Assembly: GCF_006386545.1 (NCBI RefSeq) | Contig: NZ_SWAR01000003.1 | Coordinates: 124,001 to 188,000 of the forward strand | Origin: Methylibium rhizosphaerae | GTDB lineage: Bacteria; Pseudomonadota; Gammaproteobacteria; Burkholderiales; Burkholderiaceae_C | Direction: 5' to 3' | DNA: 64,000 nucleotides | Shown here: one piece after another, positions 8,944 through 16,902 of the stretch | Layout: each line of letters opens with the position of its first letter | Position numbering within the stretch: the stretch's first letter is position 1 | Made by a program: the position numbers and the translations under genes | Notes under the pieces: model-generated | What the model was told of the DNA's origin: nothing | Seen by the model: only the letters and a program-made list of their open reading frames with translations | Database searches by the model: none

Positions 8944-10350
8944 TCAGAGCACCCGGCCCGGGTTGAGCCGGTTCTCCGGGTCGAGCGCCCGCTTGATCGA
9001 ACGCATCAGCCCCAGCGCGACCGCCGGCTTGCGCCGGGCCAGTTCGTCGCGCTTGAGTGCGCCGATGCCGTGCTCGGCCGAGATCGAGCCGCCATGGGCG
9101 AGCACCGCGTCGTACACGAGCGCATTCACCGAGGCCTCGTGCGCGGCCAGGAACTCGTCGGCCACCACACCTTCGGGCGCCTGCACGTTGTAGTGCAGGT
9201 TGCCGTCGCCCAGGTGCCCGAAGTTGACCAGCCGCACGCCGGCAAAGGCCGTGCGCAGCGCGGCATCGGTGCTGGCCACGAAGGCCGGGATGCGCGAAAC
9301 GGGCAGGGCGATGTCGTGCTTGATGTTGAGCCCTTCCTCGGCCTGCGCCAGCGGGATGGACTCGCGCAGGTGCCACAGCGCCTGCGACTGCGCCCGGCTT
9401 TCGGCCACCGCCGCATCGGTGATCACGCCGGCCTCGAGTGCCGCCTCGAGCAGCGCCTCGAAACCCTCGCGCGCATGAGCCTCGCTTTCGGTGTCCGACT
9501 GTTCGAGCAGCACCATCCACGGGCTCGGCCCCAGCGGCCGCGGCAGGTGCGGGAAGTGCTTTTCCACCAGCGACAGCGCAAAGCGCTCCATCACCTCGAA
9601 GCCGGTGAGCCCGGCGCCCAGACGGGCCTGCGCCAGCTGCAGCAGCGCCACGCAGGCCTCGAGGCTCGGGCAGGCGGCCAGTGCGGTGCCGGCCGCCGCC
9701 GGCTGCGGATACAGCTTCAGCGTGGCCGCGGTGATGATGCCCAGCGTGCCCTCGCTGCCGATGAAGATGTTGCGCAGGTCGTAGCCTGTGTTGTCCTTGC
9801 GCAGGCCCGACAGGCCGTCCCAGACCTCGCCGGCGGCTGTCACCACCTCGAGCCCGAGGCACAGCTCGCGTGCATTGCCGTAGCGCAGCACCTGCGTACC
9901 GCCGGCGTTGGTGGCGAGGTTGCCGCCGATGGTGCAGCTGCCCTCGGCCGCCAGGCTCAGCGGGAACAGCAGGCCTTCGGCCGCGGCGGCTTCCTGCACC
10001 GCCTGCAGCACGCAGCCGGCTTCGACCGTCATGGTGAGGTTGGCCGCGTCGACCTGGCGCACCCGGTTCATCCGGCCCAGGCTCAGCAGCACCTGAGTGC
10101 CGCTGCCGTCGGGCACCGAGCCGCCCACCAGCCCGGTGTTGCCGCCCTGCGGCACGAGGCTCGCGCCGTGCACTGCACACGCCTTCACCACGGCCGCCAC
10201 TTCGGCGGCACTCCCCGGCCTCACCACCGCCGCGGCCTTGCCGCGGTAGCGCTTGCGCCAGTCGAGCTCGTAGGCAGACAGATCGCCATCGGTCAGCACC
10301 TGGGCCGGACCCAGGGCGTCGCGCAGCGCGTTCAGGAGCGTGTGATTCAT
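8944..10350 (-). CDS. FAD-binding oxidoreductase, D-2-hydroxyacid dehydrogenase (GlcD/D2HGDH-like)
   Basis: Flavoprotein that probably oxidises a D-2-hydroxyacid such as D-lactate, glycolate or D-2-hydroxyglutarate. The 468-residue product has a PCMH-type FAD-binding half: VVRPGSAAEVAAVV near residue 45 and PQGGNTGLVGGSVPD near 70-85. A C-terminal cap follows with NFGHLGDGNLHYN and SAEHGIGALKRDEL, the histidine and acidic residues that bind metal and substrate in D2HGDH-like enzymes. The ATG at 10350 overlaps the stop of the DUF2069 gene by 4 bp, so the two are probably co-translated. The true substrate cannot be read from sequence. Confidence 0.85.
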   Translation of the reverse strand: MNHTLLNALRDALGPAQVLTDGDLSAYELDWRKRYRGKAAAVVRPGSAAEVAAVVKACAVHGASLVPQGGNTGLVGGSVPDGSGTQVLLSLGRMNRVRQVDAANLTMTVEAGCVLQAVQEAAAAEGLLFPLSLAAEGSCTIGGNLATNAGGTQVLRYGNARELCLGLEVVTAAGEVWDGLSGLRKDNTGYDLRNIFIGSEGTLGIITAATLKLYPQPAAAGTALAACPSLEACVALLQLAQARLGAGLTGFEVMERFALSLVEKHFPHLPRPLGPSPWMVLLEQSDTESEAHAREGFEALLEAALEAGVITDAAVAESRAQSQALWHLRESIPLAQAEEGLNIKHDIALPVSRIPAFVASTDAALRTAFAGVRLVNFGHLGDGNLHYNVQAPEGVVADEFLAAHEASVNALVYDAVLAHGGSISAEHGIGALKRDELARRKPAVALGLMRSIKRALDPENRLNPGRVL

Positions 10351-10739
10351 CCTTGTGCCTCGGCAGCAGTGGCGGCAGGGGGCGCGTTCTTGAGGCGCCA
10401 GCGCACGTGCAGCGCGCAGGCGGTGAAGAGCAGCAGGCACAGCAGCACTTCCAGCGCGGCCAGCGCGGCGCTGAAGCCGTCCGGGTCGCTGGTGGCCCGC
10501 ACCACGCCCTCGGTGAAGTAGAGCCACACCAGCAGGCTGACCCAGCGGTAGGTGTACATGCGCTGCTTCAGCAGCCCGGCGAGCGGCAGGGCCAGCGGCA
10601 GCACTTTCAAGGCCCACCATGAGCCGCCCGGGCGCAGGGGCGCAAGCCACAGCTCCCATGCGAGGCCCAGCGCGATCAGCGCAAGCAGGCTGCCCACCGC
10701 GAGTGCGCGGGTGGTGTCGACGAAGGTCCAGCGAGTCAT
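10347..10739 (-). CDS. DUF2069 family membrane protein
   Basis: Small inner-membrane protein of 130 residues with four hydrophobic segments (about residues 11-30, 38-55, 62-80 and 86-105) and a short Ala/Pro-rich tail. The profile and size fit DUF2069, which has no known function. An ATG three codons upstream (10748) is an alternative start. The gene overlaps the following oxidase by 4 bp. Its start lies only 19 bp from the divergent YihY start, so each promoter must overlap the other gene's 5' end or region. Confidence 0.75.
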   Translation of the reverse strand: MTRWTFVDTTRALAVGSLLALIALGLAWELWLAPLRPGGSWWALKVLPLALPLAGLLKQRMYTYRWVSLLVWLYFTEGVVRATSDPDGFSAALAALEVLLCLLLFTACALHVRWRLKNAPPAATAAEAQG

Positions 10740-10758
10740 GGCTGGCATCATAGTGACC

Positions 10759-12003
10759 ATGAATCTCCCGAACGTTTCCCAGGCATTGAAGCGCCCGTTG
10801 CGCGAGCGGTTCGCAGAACTCGTGCAGACGCTGCAGACCTGGCCATGGCTCGACACGCTGAAGACGCTGCGCCAGCGCTTCCGGGAGGACCGCCTGGGCC
10901 TCACCGCCAGCAGCCTCACCTTCACCACCACCATCGCGCTGGTGCCGCTGGCCACGGTCACGCTCGCCGTGTTCACCGCCTTCCCGATGTTCCGCAGCTT
11001 CCAGGTGGCGCTCGAGAAGTACTTCATCCAGAGCCTGGTGCCCGACAGCATCGCCAAGCCGGTGCTGGCGGCACTCACGCAGTTCGCCACCAAGGCCAAC
11101 CGGCTGGGCGCGGTGGGCCTCATCGTGCTGGTGTTCACCGCCTTGGCGCTCATGCTCACCATCGACCGCACCCTCAACGCCATCTGGCGCGTGCGCAAGC
11201 CGCGGCCGATCGCGCAACGGGTGCTGGTGTACTGGGCGGCGGCGACCCTCGGGCCGCTGCTGCTCGGGGTGAGCCTGAGCATGACCTCTTATGCGATCTC
11301 GGCGTCGCGCGGCTTCGTGTCCGACATGCCGGGCGGTGTGAGCCTGCTGCTCAACATCATCGAGTTCCTGCTGCTGGCCTTCGGCATGGCGGGGCTGTTC
11401 AAGTACGTGCCGAACGTGCACGTGCGCTGGTCGCATGCGATGGCCGGCGGCTTTTTCGTGTCGGCCGGCTTCGAGCTGGCCAAGAAGGGGCTGGCCTGGT
11501 ACCTGAGCAATGTGCCGACCTACACCACGCTGTACGGCGCGTTTGCCACCGTGCCGATCTTCCTGGTCTGGCTCTACCTCGGCTGGGTGATCGTGCTGCT
11601 GGGCGCGGTGATCGCAGCCTATGCGCCGAGCCTGCAGATGCGGGTGGTGCGCCGGCCGAACACGGCCGGCCATCGCTTCGAGCTGGCGGTGATGCTGCTG
11701 CGCGAGCTGTTCAAGGCGCGCAGCGTGGGCACGCACGGGCTGAGTGCGGCACACCTGTCGGAGACGCTGCGCACCGACCCGCTGCAGATCGAGCCCATCC
11801 TCGAAGCACTGGTCGAGCTCGACTGGGTCGGCCGGCTCGACGAGGAGGGGGCCGCCCGCTTCGTGCTGCTGTGCGACCCGGCCAGCACCCCGGCGAAAGG
11901 CCTGATCGGCCGCCTGCTGCTGGACCCGACGCCAGTGGTGCGCGGCTTCTGGCAGCGCGCAAGCTTCCAGGACCTCACGGTCAGGGACCTTCTCGAACAG
12001 TGA
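10759..12003 (+). CDS. YihY/RNase BN family inner-membrane protein with C-terminal helix-turn-helix-like region
   Basis: Polytopic inner-membrane protein of 414 residues. The first 290 residues carry six hydrophobic segments and the YihY family pattern (DRLGLTASSLTFTTTIALVP near residue 45, then PTYTTLYGAFATVPIFLVWLY near 253-273). The family was once called ribonuclease BN by mistake; its function is unsettled. The cytoplasmic C-terminal third (about residues 295-400) looks like a winged-helix module, with an LSAAHLSETLRTDPLQIEPILEALVELDWV segment (shown here only as its key helix pair). ATG 10759 is chosen because the alternative ATG at 10738 overlaps the divergent DUF2069 start. The last codon and stop form the first unit of the heptad array that follows. 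Confidence 0.85.
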   Translation: MNLPNVSQALKRPLRERFAELVQTLQTWPWLDTLKTLRQRFREDRLGLTASSLTFTTTIALVPLATVTLAVFTAFPMFRSFQVALEKYFIQSLVPDSIAKPVLAALTQFATKANRLGAVGLIVLVFTALALMLTIDRTLNAIWRVRKPRPIAQRVLVYWAAATLGPLLLGVSLSMTSYAISASRGFVSDMPGGVSLLLNIIEFLLLAFGMAGLFKYVPNVHVRWSHAMAGGFFVSAGFELAKKGLAWYLSNVPTYTTLYGAFATVPIFLVWLYLGWVIVLLGAVIAAYAPSLQMRVVRRPNTAGHRFELAVMLLRELFKARSVGTHGLSAAHLSETLRTDPLQIEPILEALVELDWVGRLDEEGAARFVLLCDPASTPAKGLIGRLLLDPTPVVRGFWQRASFQDLTVRDLLEQ

Positions 12004-12102
12004 CCAGTGACCAGTGACTTGGGATCAGTGACTTGGGATCAGTGACTTGGGATCAGTGACTGGTCACCAGTCACCAGTCACCAGTCACCAGTCACCAGTC
12101 AC
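11998..12102. repeat. Heptad repeat array, 15 units in register, between convergent genes
   Basis: A 105-bp stretch divides without remainder into 15 heptamers. Order: CAGTGAC three times (11998-12018); then TTGGGAT-CAGTGAC three times (12019-12060); then TGGTCAC once; then CAGTCAC five times (12068-12102). The left units contain GTGAC and the right units contain GTCAC, so the two halves are partly inverted. At the junction GTGACTGGT (12056-12064) and ACCAGTCAC (12066-12074) form a 9-bp dyad. The array starts in the last codon of the YihY gene and ends at the stop codon of the GGDEF gene, so it fills the whole intergenic space. It could act as a bidirectional transcription-ending or copy-variable element. 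Confidence 0.95.
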
Positions 12103-13400
12103 TACCCAGCGGCGCTGACGCCCAGGGGGGTGACCTCGCCGCGGCAGTGCACTGCGCGGTTCTTGCCCAGCCGCTTGGCGGCGTACATCGCGTCGTCGGC
12201 GCGCTGCAGCAGCTTGTGCGGGTTCTGCGCGTCTTCCGGCGCGAGCGCGTAGCCGATGCTGGCGGTGACCCGGTGGCTGGGCGGCAGGTCCGCAACGCTT
12301 TGCACCAGCGCTTTCAGCAGGTGCACCGCCAGTGCGCGGGCGCCGGCGGCGTCTCGCACATGGGCCAGCACCAGGAACTCATCGCCGCCGAAACGGCCCA
12401 CGGCGTCGTCGGCGCGCACCGCCGCCTGCAAGGCAGTGGCCACCCGCACCAGCAGCGCGTCGCCTTCGCGGTGCCCCAGCGCGTCATTCACGGCCTTGAA
12501 GCCGTCGAGGTCCACGAAGAACAGCGCCACCGGCGACACCGCAGCATCGGCCAGTGCAGCGTCGATGCGGTCCATGATGGTGCGCCGGCTCAGCACGTCG
12601 GTCACGGCGTCCCGCTCGACGCTGCGGCGCAGGCCTTCCTGCGCAATGGTGAGTTCGTGCACGTCCATCGTGACCGTGTACAGGCCCATCACGTTGCCGT
12701 CGTCGTCGAAGTCGGGCACGTAACTGGTGCGCAGCCAGCGCGGGCCCTGCTCCGGCAGGTCGACCAGGCGGGTGTACTGCACCGGCTGCCCCGACACCGC
12801 CCGCTCGAAGTAGGGCTGGTGCTCGGCCCAGCGCCTCGGGCCGCGGATCAGGCCGATGTGCTGCCCGATCAGCTGCTCCGGCGGCATGCCGGTGGCCGCG
12901 CAGTAGGCCTTGTTGACGAAGCGGATCACGAAGCCGCAGTCCACATAGGTGAGCGGGTACGGGATGTTCTCGGTGAAGCGGTCGAGCCGGCGGCGTGCGG
13001 CTTCGAGCGCTTCGCGCTGCACCCGGTAGTCATGCACGTCGAAGGCGATGGTGTAGACCGCATCGACCCGGCCGTGGGGGTCGATGTCGGGAAACACCTG
13101 CACCCGGGCCCAGCGCGGCGGGCCGGCCAGGTGGGTGAGTTCGCGGTCATAGTGGGTCGTGCGCCCGGCGAAGGCCTCGGCAAAGGCGCCACGGGCGGCC
13201 TGCCATGCCGAGTCGCCGTAGATGGCAGCCAGGCTCTGTCCGATGAGCTCCTCGCGCGGCCGCCGCGCCCACCCCAGGTAGGGGCGGTTGCAGTAGCTGA
13301 GCACCGCGTCGCCGTCGTCCGGCACCCGCGCCCAGCGGCCGATCGGCAGATCGATGGCATCGACGAGCCGTTCGATGTGGGAAAGACGCGGATCCTGCAT
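12102..13400 (-). CDS. PAS-PAS-GGDEF diguanylate cyclase
   Basis: Predicted cytoplasmic sensor enzyme that makes cyclic di-GMP from two GTP. The 432-residue product has two PAS folds at about residues 10-125 and 140-250, then a GGDEF domain. The active-site motif GGDEF is at 338-342 and intact. An inhibitory-site RxxD (RADD, 329-332) lies exactly five residues before it, so product inhibition is expected. There is no signal peptide or membrane segment and no EAL domain. The stop codon TAG overlaps the last base of the heptad array. No neighbour suggests the signal that the PAS domains sense. Confidence 0.9.
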   Translation of the reverse strand: MQDPRLSHIERLVDAIDLPIGRWARVPDDGDAVLSYCNRPYLGWARRPREELIGQSLAAIYGDSAWQAARGAFAEAFAGRTTHYDRELTHLAGPPRWARVQVFPDIDPHGRVDAVYTIAFDVHDYRVQREALEAARRRLDRFTENIPYPLTYVDCGFVIRFVNKAYCAATGMPPEQLIGQHIGLIRGPRRWAEHQPYFERAVSGQPVQYTRLVDLPEQGPRWLRTSYVPDFDDDGNVMGLYTVTMDVHELTIAQEGLRRSVERDAVTDVLSRRTIMDRIDAALADAAVSPVALFFVDLDGFKAVNDALGHREGDALLVRVATALQAAVRADDAVGRFGGDEFLVLAHVRDAAGARALAVHLLKALVQSVADLPPSHRVTASIGYALAPEDAQNPHKLLQRADDAMYAAKRLGKNRAVHCRGEVTPLGVSAAG

Positions 13401-13522
13401 GACAGCCAGAAACAGATCGTTGCGAATGATCGGCCTGCGCCGGCCGCTGTGGCATAGGGACGACCCCGAGGCCGATGATGCTGCGGCGCGGTGACAACGC
13501 TGCGGCAGGCGCTTCAGGGGCT

Positions 13523-14122
13523 TCAGGCGCTGTGCAGCACCACAAGCAAGGCGCTGGCCACCGTCTTGCCGGCGTTGCGGATGGCGTGCGGCATGTCGAC
13601 CGCATAGCGGGCGGTTTCGCCGTGCTTGAGGCGCTGGGTCGCGTCGCCGGCGGTGACCTCCAGCGTGCCGGACAGCACGCTCAGGTGTTCACGCGATCCA
13701 GGCTCATGCGGCTGCGACTCGAGCGCGCCGCCCGGCTGGACCGTGAGTTCGTACCACTCGAACTGCCCGGCCAGCTCCACCGGCCCCAGGATGCGCAGCT
13801 CGCAGCGCTGGTCGGGCGTGCGCAAGGCAGGCGTGGCATGTGCCGGTACGGTCACGATGGTCGGCGGCGCCGGCTCGCCGGTGCCCAGGAGCTCGGCCAG
13901 CGGCACTTCCAGGGCATTGGCCAGCCTCCAGACGACGGCCACCGTCGGGTTGGCCTGGTTGCGCTCGATCTGCGACAGCATGGACTTGGACACCCCGGCG
14001 CGGCGCGACAGCTCGTCCATCGACAGGTGCTCCGCCTGCCGCAGCGCCTGGATGCGTTCGCCCACCCGTGGCGGGTGCGCGGGGTTGGGTGGGGCGGCGG
14101 CGGGCTTGGGCTTGGTGGCCAT
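13523..14122 (-). CDS. XRE-family regulator with C-terminal cupin domain
   Basis: DNA-binding regulator of 199 residues. An XRE helix-turn-helix spans about residues 22-75, with MDELSRRAGVSKSMLSQIER as recognition region. A cupin fold spans about 115-195 (SREHLSVLSGTLEVTAGD). XRE-cupin proteins usually control nearby amino-acid or polyamine catabolism and bind a small ligand in the cupin. ATG 14122 gives a short basic, proline-rich leader; an upstream start would read through the palindromic operator. The gene is divergent from kbl with 136 bp between them, and a perfect 16-bp palindrome lies in that gap. I infer that it controls the threonine operon and itself. Confidence 0.88.
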   Translation of the reverse strand: MATKPKPAAAPPNPAHPPRVGERIQALRQAEHLSMDELSRRAGVSKSMLSQIERNQANPTVAVVWRLANALEVPLAELLGTGEPAPPTIVTVPAHATPALRTPDQRCELRILGPVELAGQFEWYELTVQPGGALESQPHEPGSREHLSVLSGTLEVTAGDATQRLKHGETARYAVDMPHAIRNAGKTVASALLVVLHSA

Positions 14123-14163
14123 GGGTTGACTTGATCGAATGATGTCGCTGATACTGCACACGA

Positions 14164-14179
14164 GTTCGATATATCGAAC
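14164..14179. promoter_or_regulatory. 16-bp palindrome between the XRE-cupin gene and kbl, candidate operator
   Basis: GTTCGATATATCGAAC is a perfect palindrome (GTTCGATA and its reverse complement). It lies 42 bp from the regulator start and 80 bp from the kbl start. Related GTTCG/CGAAC half-sites appear nearby at TCGTTCGG (14181-14188) and GTCGAACGCGAAC (14202-14214). It is the obvious binding site for the divergent XRE-cupin regulator; binding is inferred. Confidence 0.65.
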
Positions 14180-14258
14180 ATCGTTCGGCAAATGAGGTCT
14201 TGTCGAACGCGAACGCAGTGTGCCCTACCGGGCTCCAACCACAAAGCTTGCAGCAGCC

Positions 14259-15461
14259 ATGAGCACAGACTCTTTCTACGAACACCTGCGCGGCGAACTC
14301 GCCGGCATCGAAACGGCGGGCCTGTACAAGCGGGAACGGGTGATCACCACGCCGCAGGGCGCCGTGGTCAGGACCGCCGAAGGCCGCGAAGTCATCAACC
14401 TGTGCGCCAACAACTACCTGGGCCTGTCGTCCCACCCCAAGGTGATCGAGGCGGCGCACGAGGCGCTGCGCACGCACGGCTATGGCCTGAGTTCGGTGCG
14501 CTTCATCTGCGGCACGCAGGACATCCACAAGGATCTCGAGGCGCGGCTCGCACGCTTCCTGGGCACCGAAGAGACCATCCTCTATGCCGCGGCGTTCGAC
14601 GCCAACGGCGGCCTGTTCGAGCCGCTGCTGGGCGAGCACGACGCGGTGATCAGCGACGCGCTGAACCACGCCTCCATCATCGACGGCATCCGCCTGTGCA
14701 AGGCGAAGCGCTACCGCTACGCCCACAACGACCTCGAAGACCTGGAGCGCCAGCTGCGCGACGCGCGTGCGGCCGGCGCGAGGTTCGTCCTCGTGTTCAC
14801 CGACGGCGCGTTCTCGATGGACGGCACCATCGCCCAGCTCGACAGGATGCGCGAGATCTGCGACCGCCATGACGCACTGCTGGGCATTGACGAATGCCAC
14901 GCTAGCGGCTTCCTCGGCAAGACCGGCCGCGGCACGCACGAATACCGGGGCGTCTTCGGGAAGATCGACATCATCACCGGCACCCTGGGCAAGGCCCTGG
15001 GCGGCGCCAGCGGCGGCTTCACCAGCGGCCGGCGCGAAGTGATCGAGCTGCTGCGTCAGCGCTCGCGGCCCTACCTGTTCTCGAACACGCTGGCGCCGAC
15101 CATCGCGGGCGCGTCGCTTGCCGTGCTGGACCTGCTGGAAGGCTCCACCGCGCTGCGCGACAAGCTCGAAGCCAACACCCGCTATTTCCGCGAAGCCATC
15201 ACCGCGGCCGGCTTCGACATCAAGCCCGGCGAACACCCGATCGTGCCGATCATGGTCTACGACGCGAAGAAGGCCCAGGCCCTGAGCGCCCGCCTGCTGG
15301 AGCTGGGCGTGTATGCCATCGGCTTCTTCTACCCGGTGGTGCCGCAGGGCCAGGCGCGCATCCGCGTGCAGCTGTCGGCGGTGCATGAGCGCGAGCACCT
15401 CGAACGCGCGGTCGCTGCCTTCAGCCAGGCCGGGCGCGAACTCGAACTGATCCGGGGCTGA
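14259..15461 (+). CDS. kbl: Glycine C-acetyltransferase (2-amino-3-ketobutyrate CoA ligase)
   Basis: PLP enzyme that cleaves 2-amino-3-ketobutyrate with CoA to glycine and acetyl-CoA, the second step of threonine breakdown. The 400-residue length matches E. coli Kbl (398). Visible motifs are INLCANNYLGLSSHP near residues 46-60, DECHASG at 211-217, and the cofactor site GTLGKALGG with Lys245 as the expected Schiff-base lysine. An upstream in-frame GTG at 14220 would add 13 residues without similarity to the family, so ATG 14259 is preferred. The threonine dehydrogenase starts 2 bp after the stop, so the two genes form a tight operon. Confidence 0.95.
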   Translation: MSTDSFYEHLRGELAGIETAGLYKRERVITTPQGAVVRTAEGREVINLCANNYLGLSSHPKVIEAAHEALRTHGYGLSSVRFICGTQDIHKDLEARLARFLGTEETILYAAAFDANGGLFEPLLGEHDAVISDALNHASIIDGIRLCKAKRYRYAHNDLEDLERQLRDARAAGARFVLVFTDGAFSMDGTIAQLDRMREICDRHDALLGIDECHASGFLGKTGRGTHEYRGVFGKIDIITGTLGKALGGASGGFTSGRREVIELLRQRSRPYLFSNTLAPTIAGASLAVLDLLEGSTALRDKLEANTRYFREAITAAGFDIKPGEHPIVPIMVYDAKKAQALSARLLELGVYAIGFFYPVVPQGQARIRVQLSAVHEREHLERAVAAFSQAGRELELIRG

Positions 15462-15463
15462 AC

Positions 15464-16420
15464 ATGAACAAGCACACCAGGATCCTCATCATCGGCGCCA
15501 ACGGGCAGATCGGCAGCGAACTGGCAGAGGCCTTGATGGAGCGGCATGGCCGGCAGGCGGTCGTCGCCTCCGACATCGCCGACACCGGCCGCCTGCCCGA
15601 TGCCGGCTACGAAAAGCTCGACGTGCTCGACCGCGACGCGCTCGCGGCGATCGTCAGGCGCCACGACATCACGCAGATCTACCACCTGGCCGCCGCGCTG
15701 TCGGCCCGGGGCGAGCAGAACCCGGTGTGGGCCTGGGACCTCAACATGCGGGGCCTGCTCAACGTGCTGGAAGTGGCGCGCGAGTTCAAGCTCGATCGCA
15801 TCTTCTGGCCCAGCTCCATCGCGGCCTTCGGCCCCGGCACGCCGGCCGACCCGGCGCCGCAGCACACGGTCATGGACCCGGGCACGGTGTACGGCATCTC
15901 CAAGCTGGCGGGCGAGCGCTGGTGCGCCTGGTACCACGCGAAGCACGGGGTGGACGTGCGCAGCCTGCGCTACCCCGGGCTCATCAGCTACAAGACACCG
16001 CCGGGCGGCGGCACCACCGACTATGCGATCGAGATCTTCCATGCGGCGCGGGCGAGCGGCCGCTACGAGTGCTTCCTCGCGGCCGACACGCGGCTGCCGA
16101 TGATGTACATGCCCGATGCGCTGCGCGCCACCATCGAGCTGATGGAAGCGCCTGCCGAACGCATCCGCGAGCGCGGCTCCTACAACCTCGCCGGCGTGAG
16201 CTTCACGCCGGCCGAGATCGCCGCGGCGATCTCGCGGCGCGTGCCCGGCTTTGCGGTCAGCTACGCGCCCGACTTCCGCCAGGGCATCGCCGACACCTGG
16301 CCCAGGTCCATCGACGACGGCGCGGCGCGCCATGACTGGGGCTGGATGCCGCAGTTTGGGCTCGACTCGATGGTCGAGGACATGCTCAACCACATCCAGT
16401 CGCACCGCCTCGCAGCCTGA
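15464..16420 (+). CDS. L-threonine 3-dehydrogenase, short-chain dehydrogenase type
   Basis: NAD-dependent oxidation of threonine to 2-amino-3-ketobutyrate, feeding Kbl. The 318-residue protein is an extended SDR with the Rossmann motif GANGQIG at residues 11-17 and the YxxxK pair Tyr143/Lys147 in TVYGISK. The motif set (SSIAAFGP, YPGLISYKTPPGGGTTDYA region, and DWGWMPQFGLDSMV near the end) matches the SDR-type threonine dehydrogenases known from Cupriavidus and Flavobacterium. It is not the zinc-dependent MDR-type Tdh of E. coli. Direct coupling to kbl supports the role. It ends at a terminator hairpin. Confidence 0.88.
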   Translation: MNKHTRILIIGANGQIGSELAEALMERHGRQAVVASDIADTGRLPDAGYEKLDVLDRDALAAIVRRHDITQIYHLAAALSARGEQNPVWAWDLNMRGLLNVLEVAREFKLDRIFWPSSIAAFGPGTPADPAPQHTVMDPGTVYGISKLAGERWCAWYHAKHGVDVRSLRYPGLISYKTPPGGGTTDYAIEIFHAARASGRYECFLAADTRLPMMYMPDALRATIELMEAPAERIRERGSYNLAGVSFTPAEIAAAISRRVPGFAVSYAPDFRQGIADTWPRSIDDGAARHDWGWMPQFGLDSMVEDMLNHIQSHRLAA

Positions 16421-16441
16421 GCGCGCCTGGCGCGCTCTTTC
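16419..16441 (+). terminator. Terminator of the kbl-threonine dehydrogenase operon
   Basis: GAGCGCGC and GCGCGCTC form an 8-bp stem with a 3-nt loop, followed by TTTC. It starts at the stop codon of the dehydrogenase gene. The T-run is short, so efficiency is uncertain. Confidence 0.6.
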
Positions 16442-16535
16442 GATGGCGGCCTGCTGTCGAAATCGGCCTTCGTCGTGCGACATTGTCCAGGCGCGGCATG
16501 TTGCCCCGCCGTCACACGACCAAGGAGCGCTCCAG

Positions 16536-16892
16536 ATGGAATACATGCTGCTGATCTATTCCGACCCGTCGGGCTTCGAAAGGCTGGGCGAATCGCAGGT
16601 GAAGGAGGCGCTGGCCGCCTACGGCGCCTACCACGAGGCGCTGCAGAAGGCGGGCGTCTTTCGCGGCAGCCACCGGCTGCGCCCGCCGCAGACGGCCACC
16701 ACGGTGCGGCTGCAATCCGGCAAGAGCGAGGTGCTCAACGGCCCTTATGCCGACACCCGGGAGCAGCTGGGCGGCTATTTCCTGGTCGACGTGCCCGACC
16801 TGGACGCAGCCCTGTCATGGGCAGCGCGCTGCCCCGGCGCGAGCCACGGCATCGTCGAAGTGCGCCCGATCTGGCCGATGGGCCAGGCCTGA
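16536..16892 (+). CDS. YCII (DGPF-type) family protein
   Basis: Small soluble protein of 118 residues with the YCII dimeric alpha/beta-barrel fold: MEYMLLIY at the start and a conserved block at about residues 68-85. In this subfamily that block usually reads DGPF followed by xETKEQLGGF. Here the four-residue motif is NGPY (68-71), a conservative departure. Biochemical function is unknown. It has a strong AAGGAG site and lies 10 bp upstream of an ECF42-like sigma factor gene. That is the typical partner arrangement for DGPF proteins. Confidence 0.88.
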   Translation: MEYMLLIYSDPSGFERLGESQVKEALAAYGAYHEALQKAGVFRGSHRLRPPQTATTVRLQSGKSEVLNGPYADTREQLGGYFLVDVPDLDAALSWAARCPGASHGIVEVRPIWPMGQA

Positions 16893-16902
16893 GCTTGCTG
16901 CA

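Noticed and set aside
8944-11754. One 936-codon minus-strand frame spanning the FAD oxidase, DUF2069 and antisense of YihY
   Set aside because: Only the last 468 residues match a protein family, and a normal ATG with 4-bp gene overlap exists at 10350. The rest is antisense to the YihY gene and out of frame with DUF2069.
11998-12102. Possible CRISPR array
   Set aside because: Units are 7 bp with no unique spacers and no cas genes nearby; it is a simple tandem heptad array.
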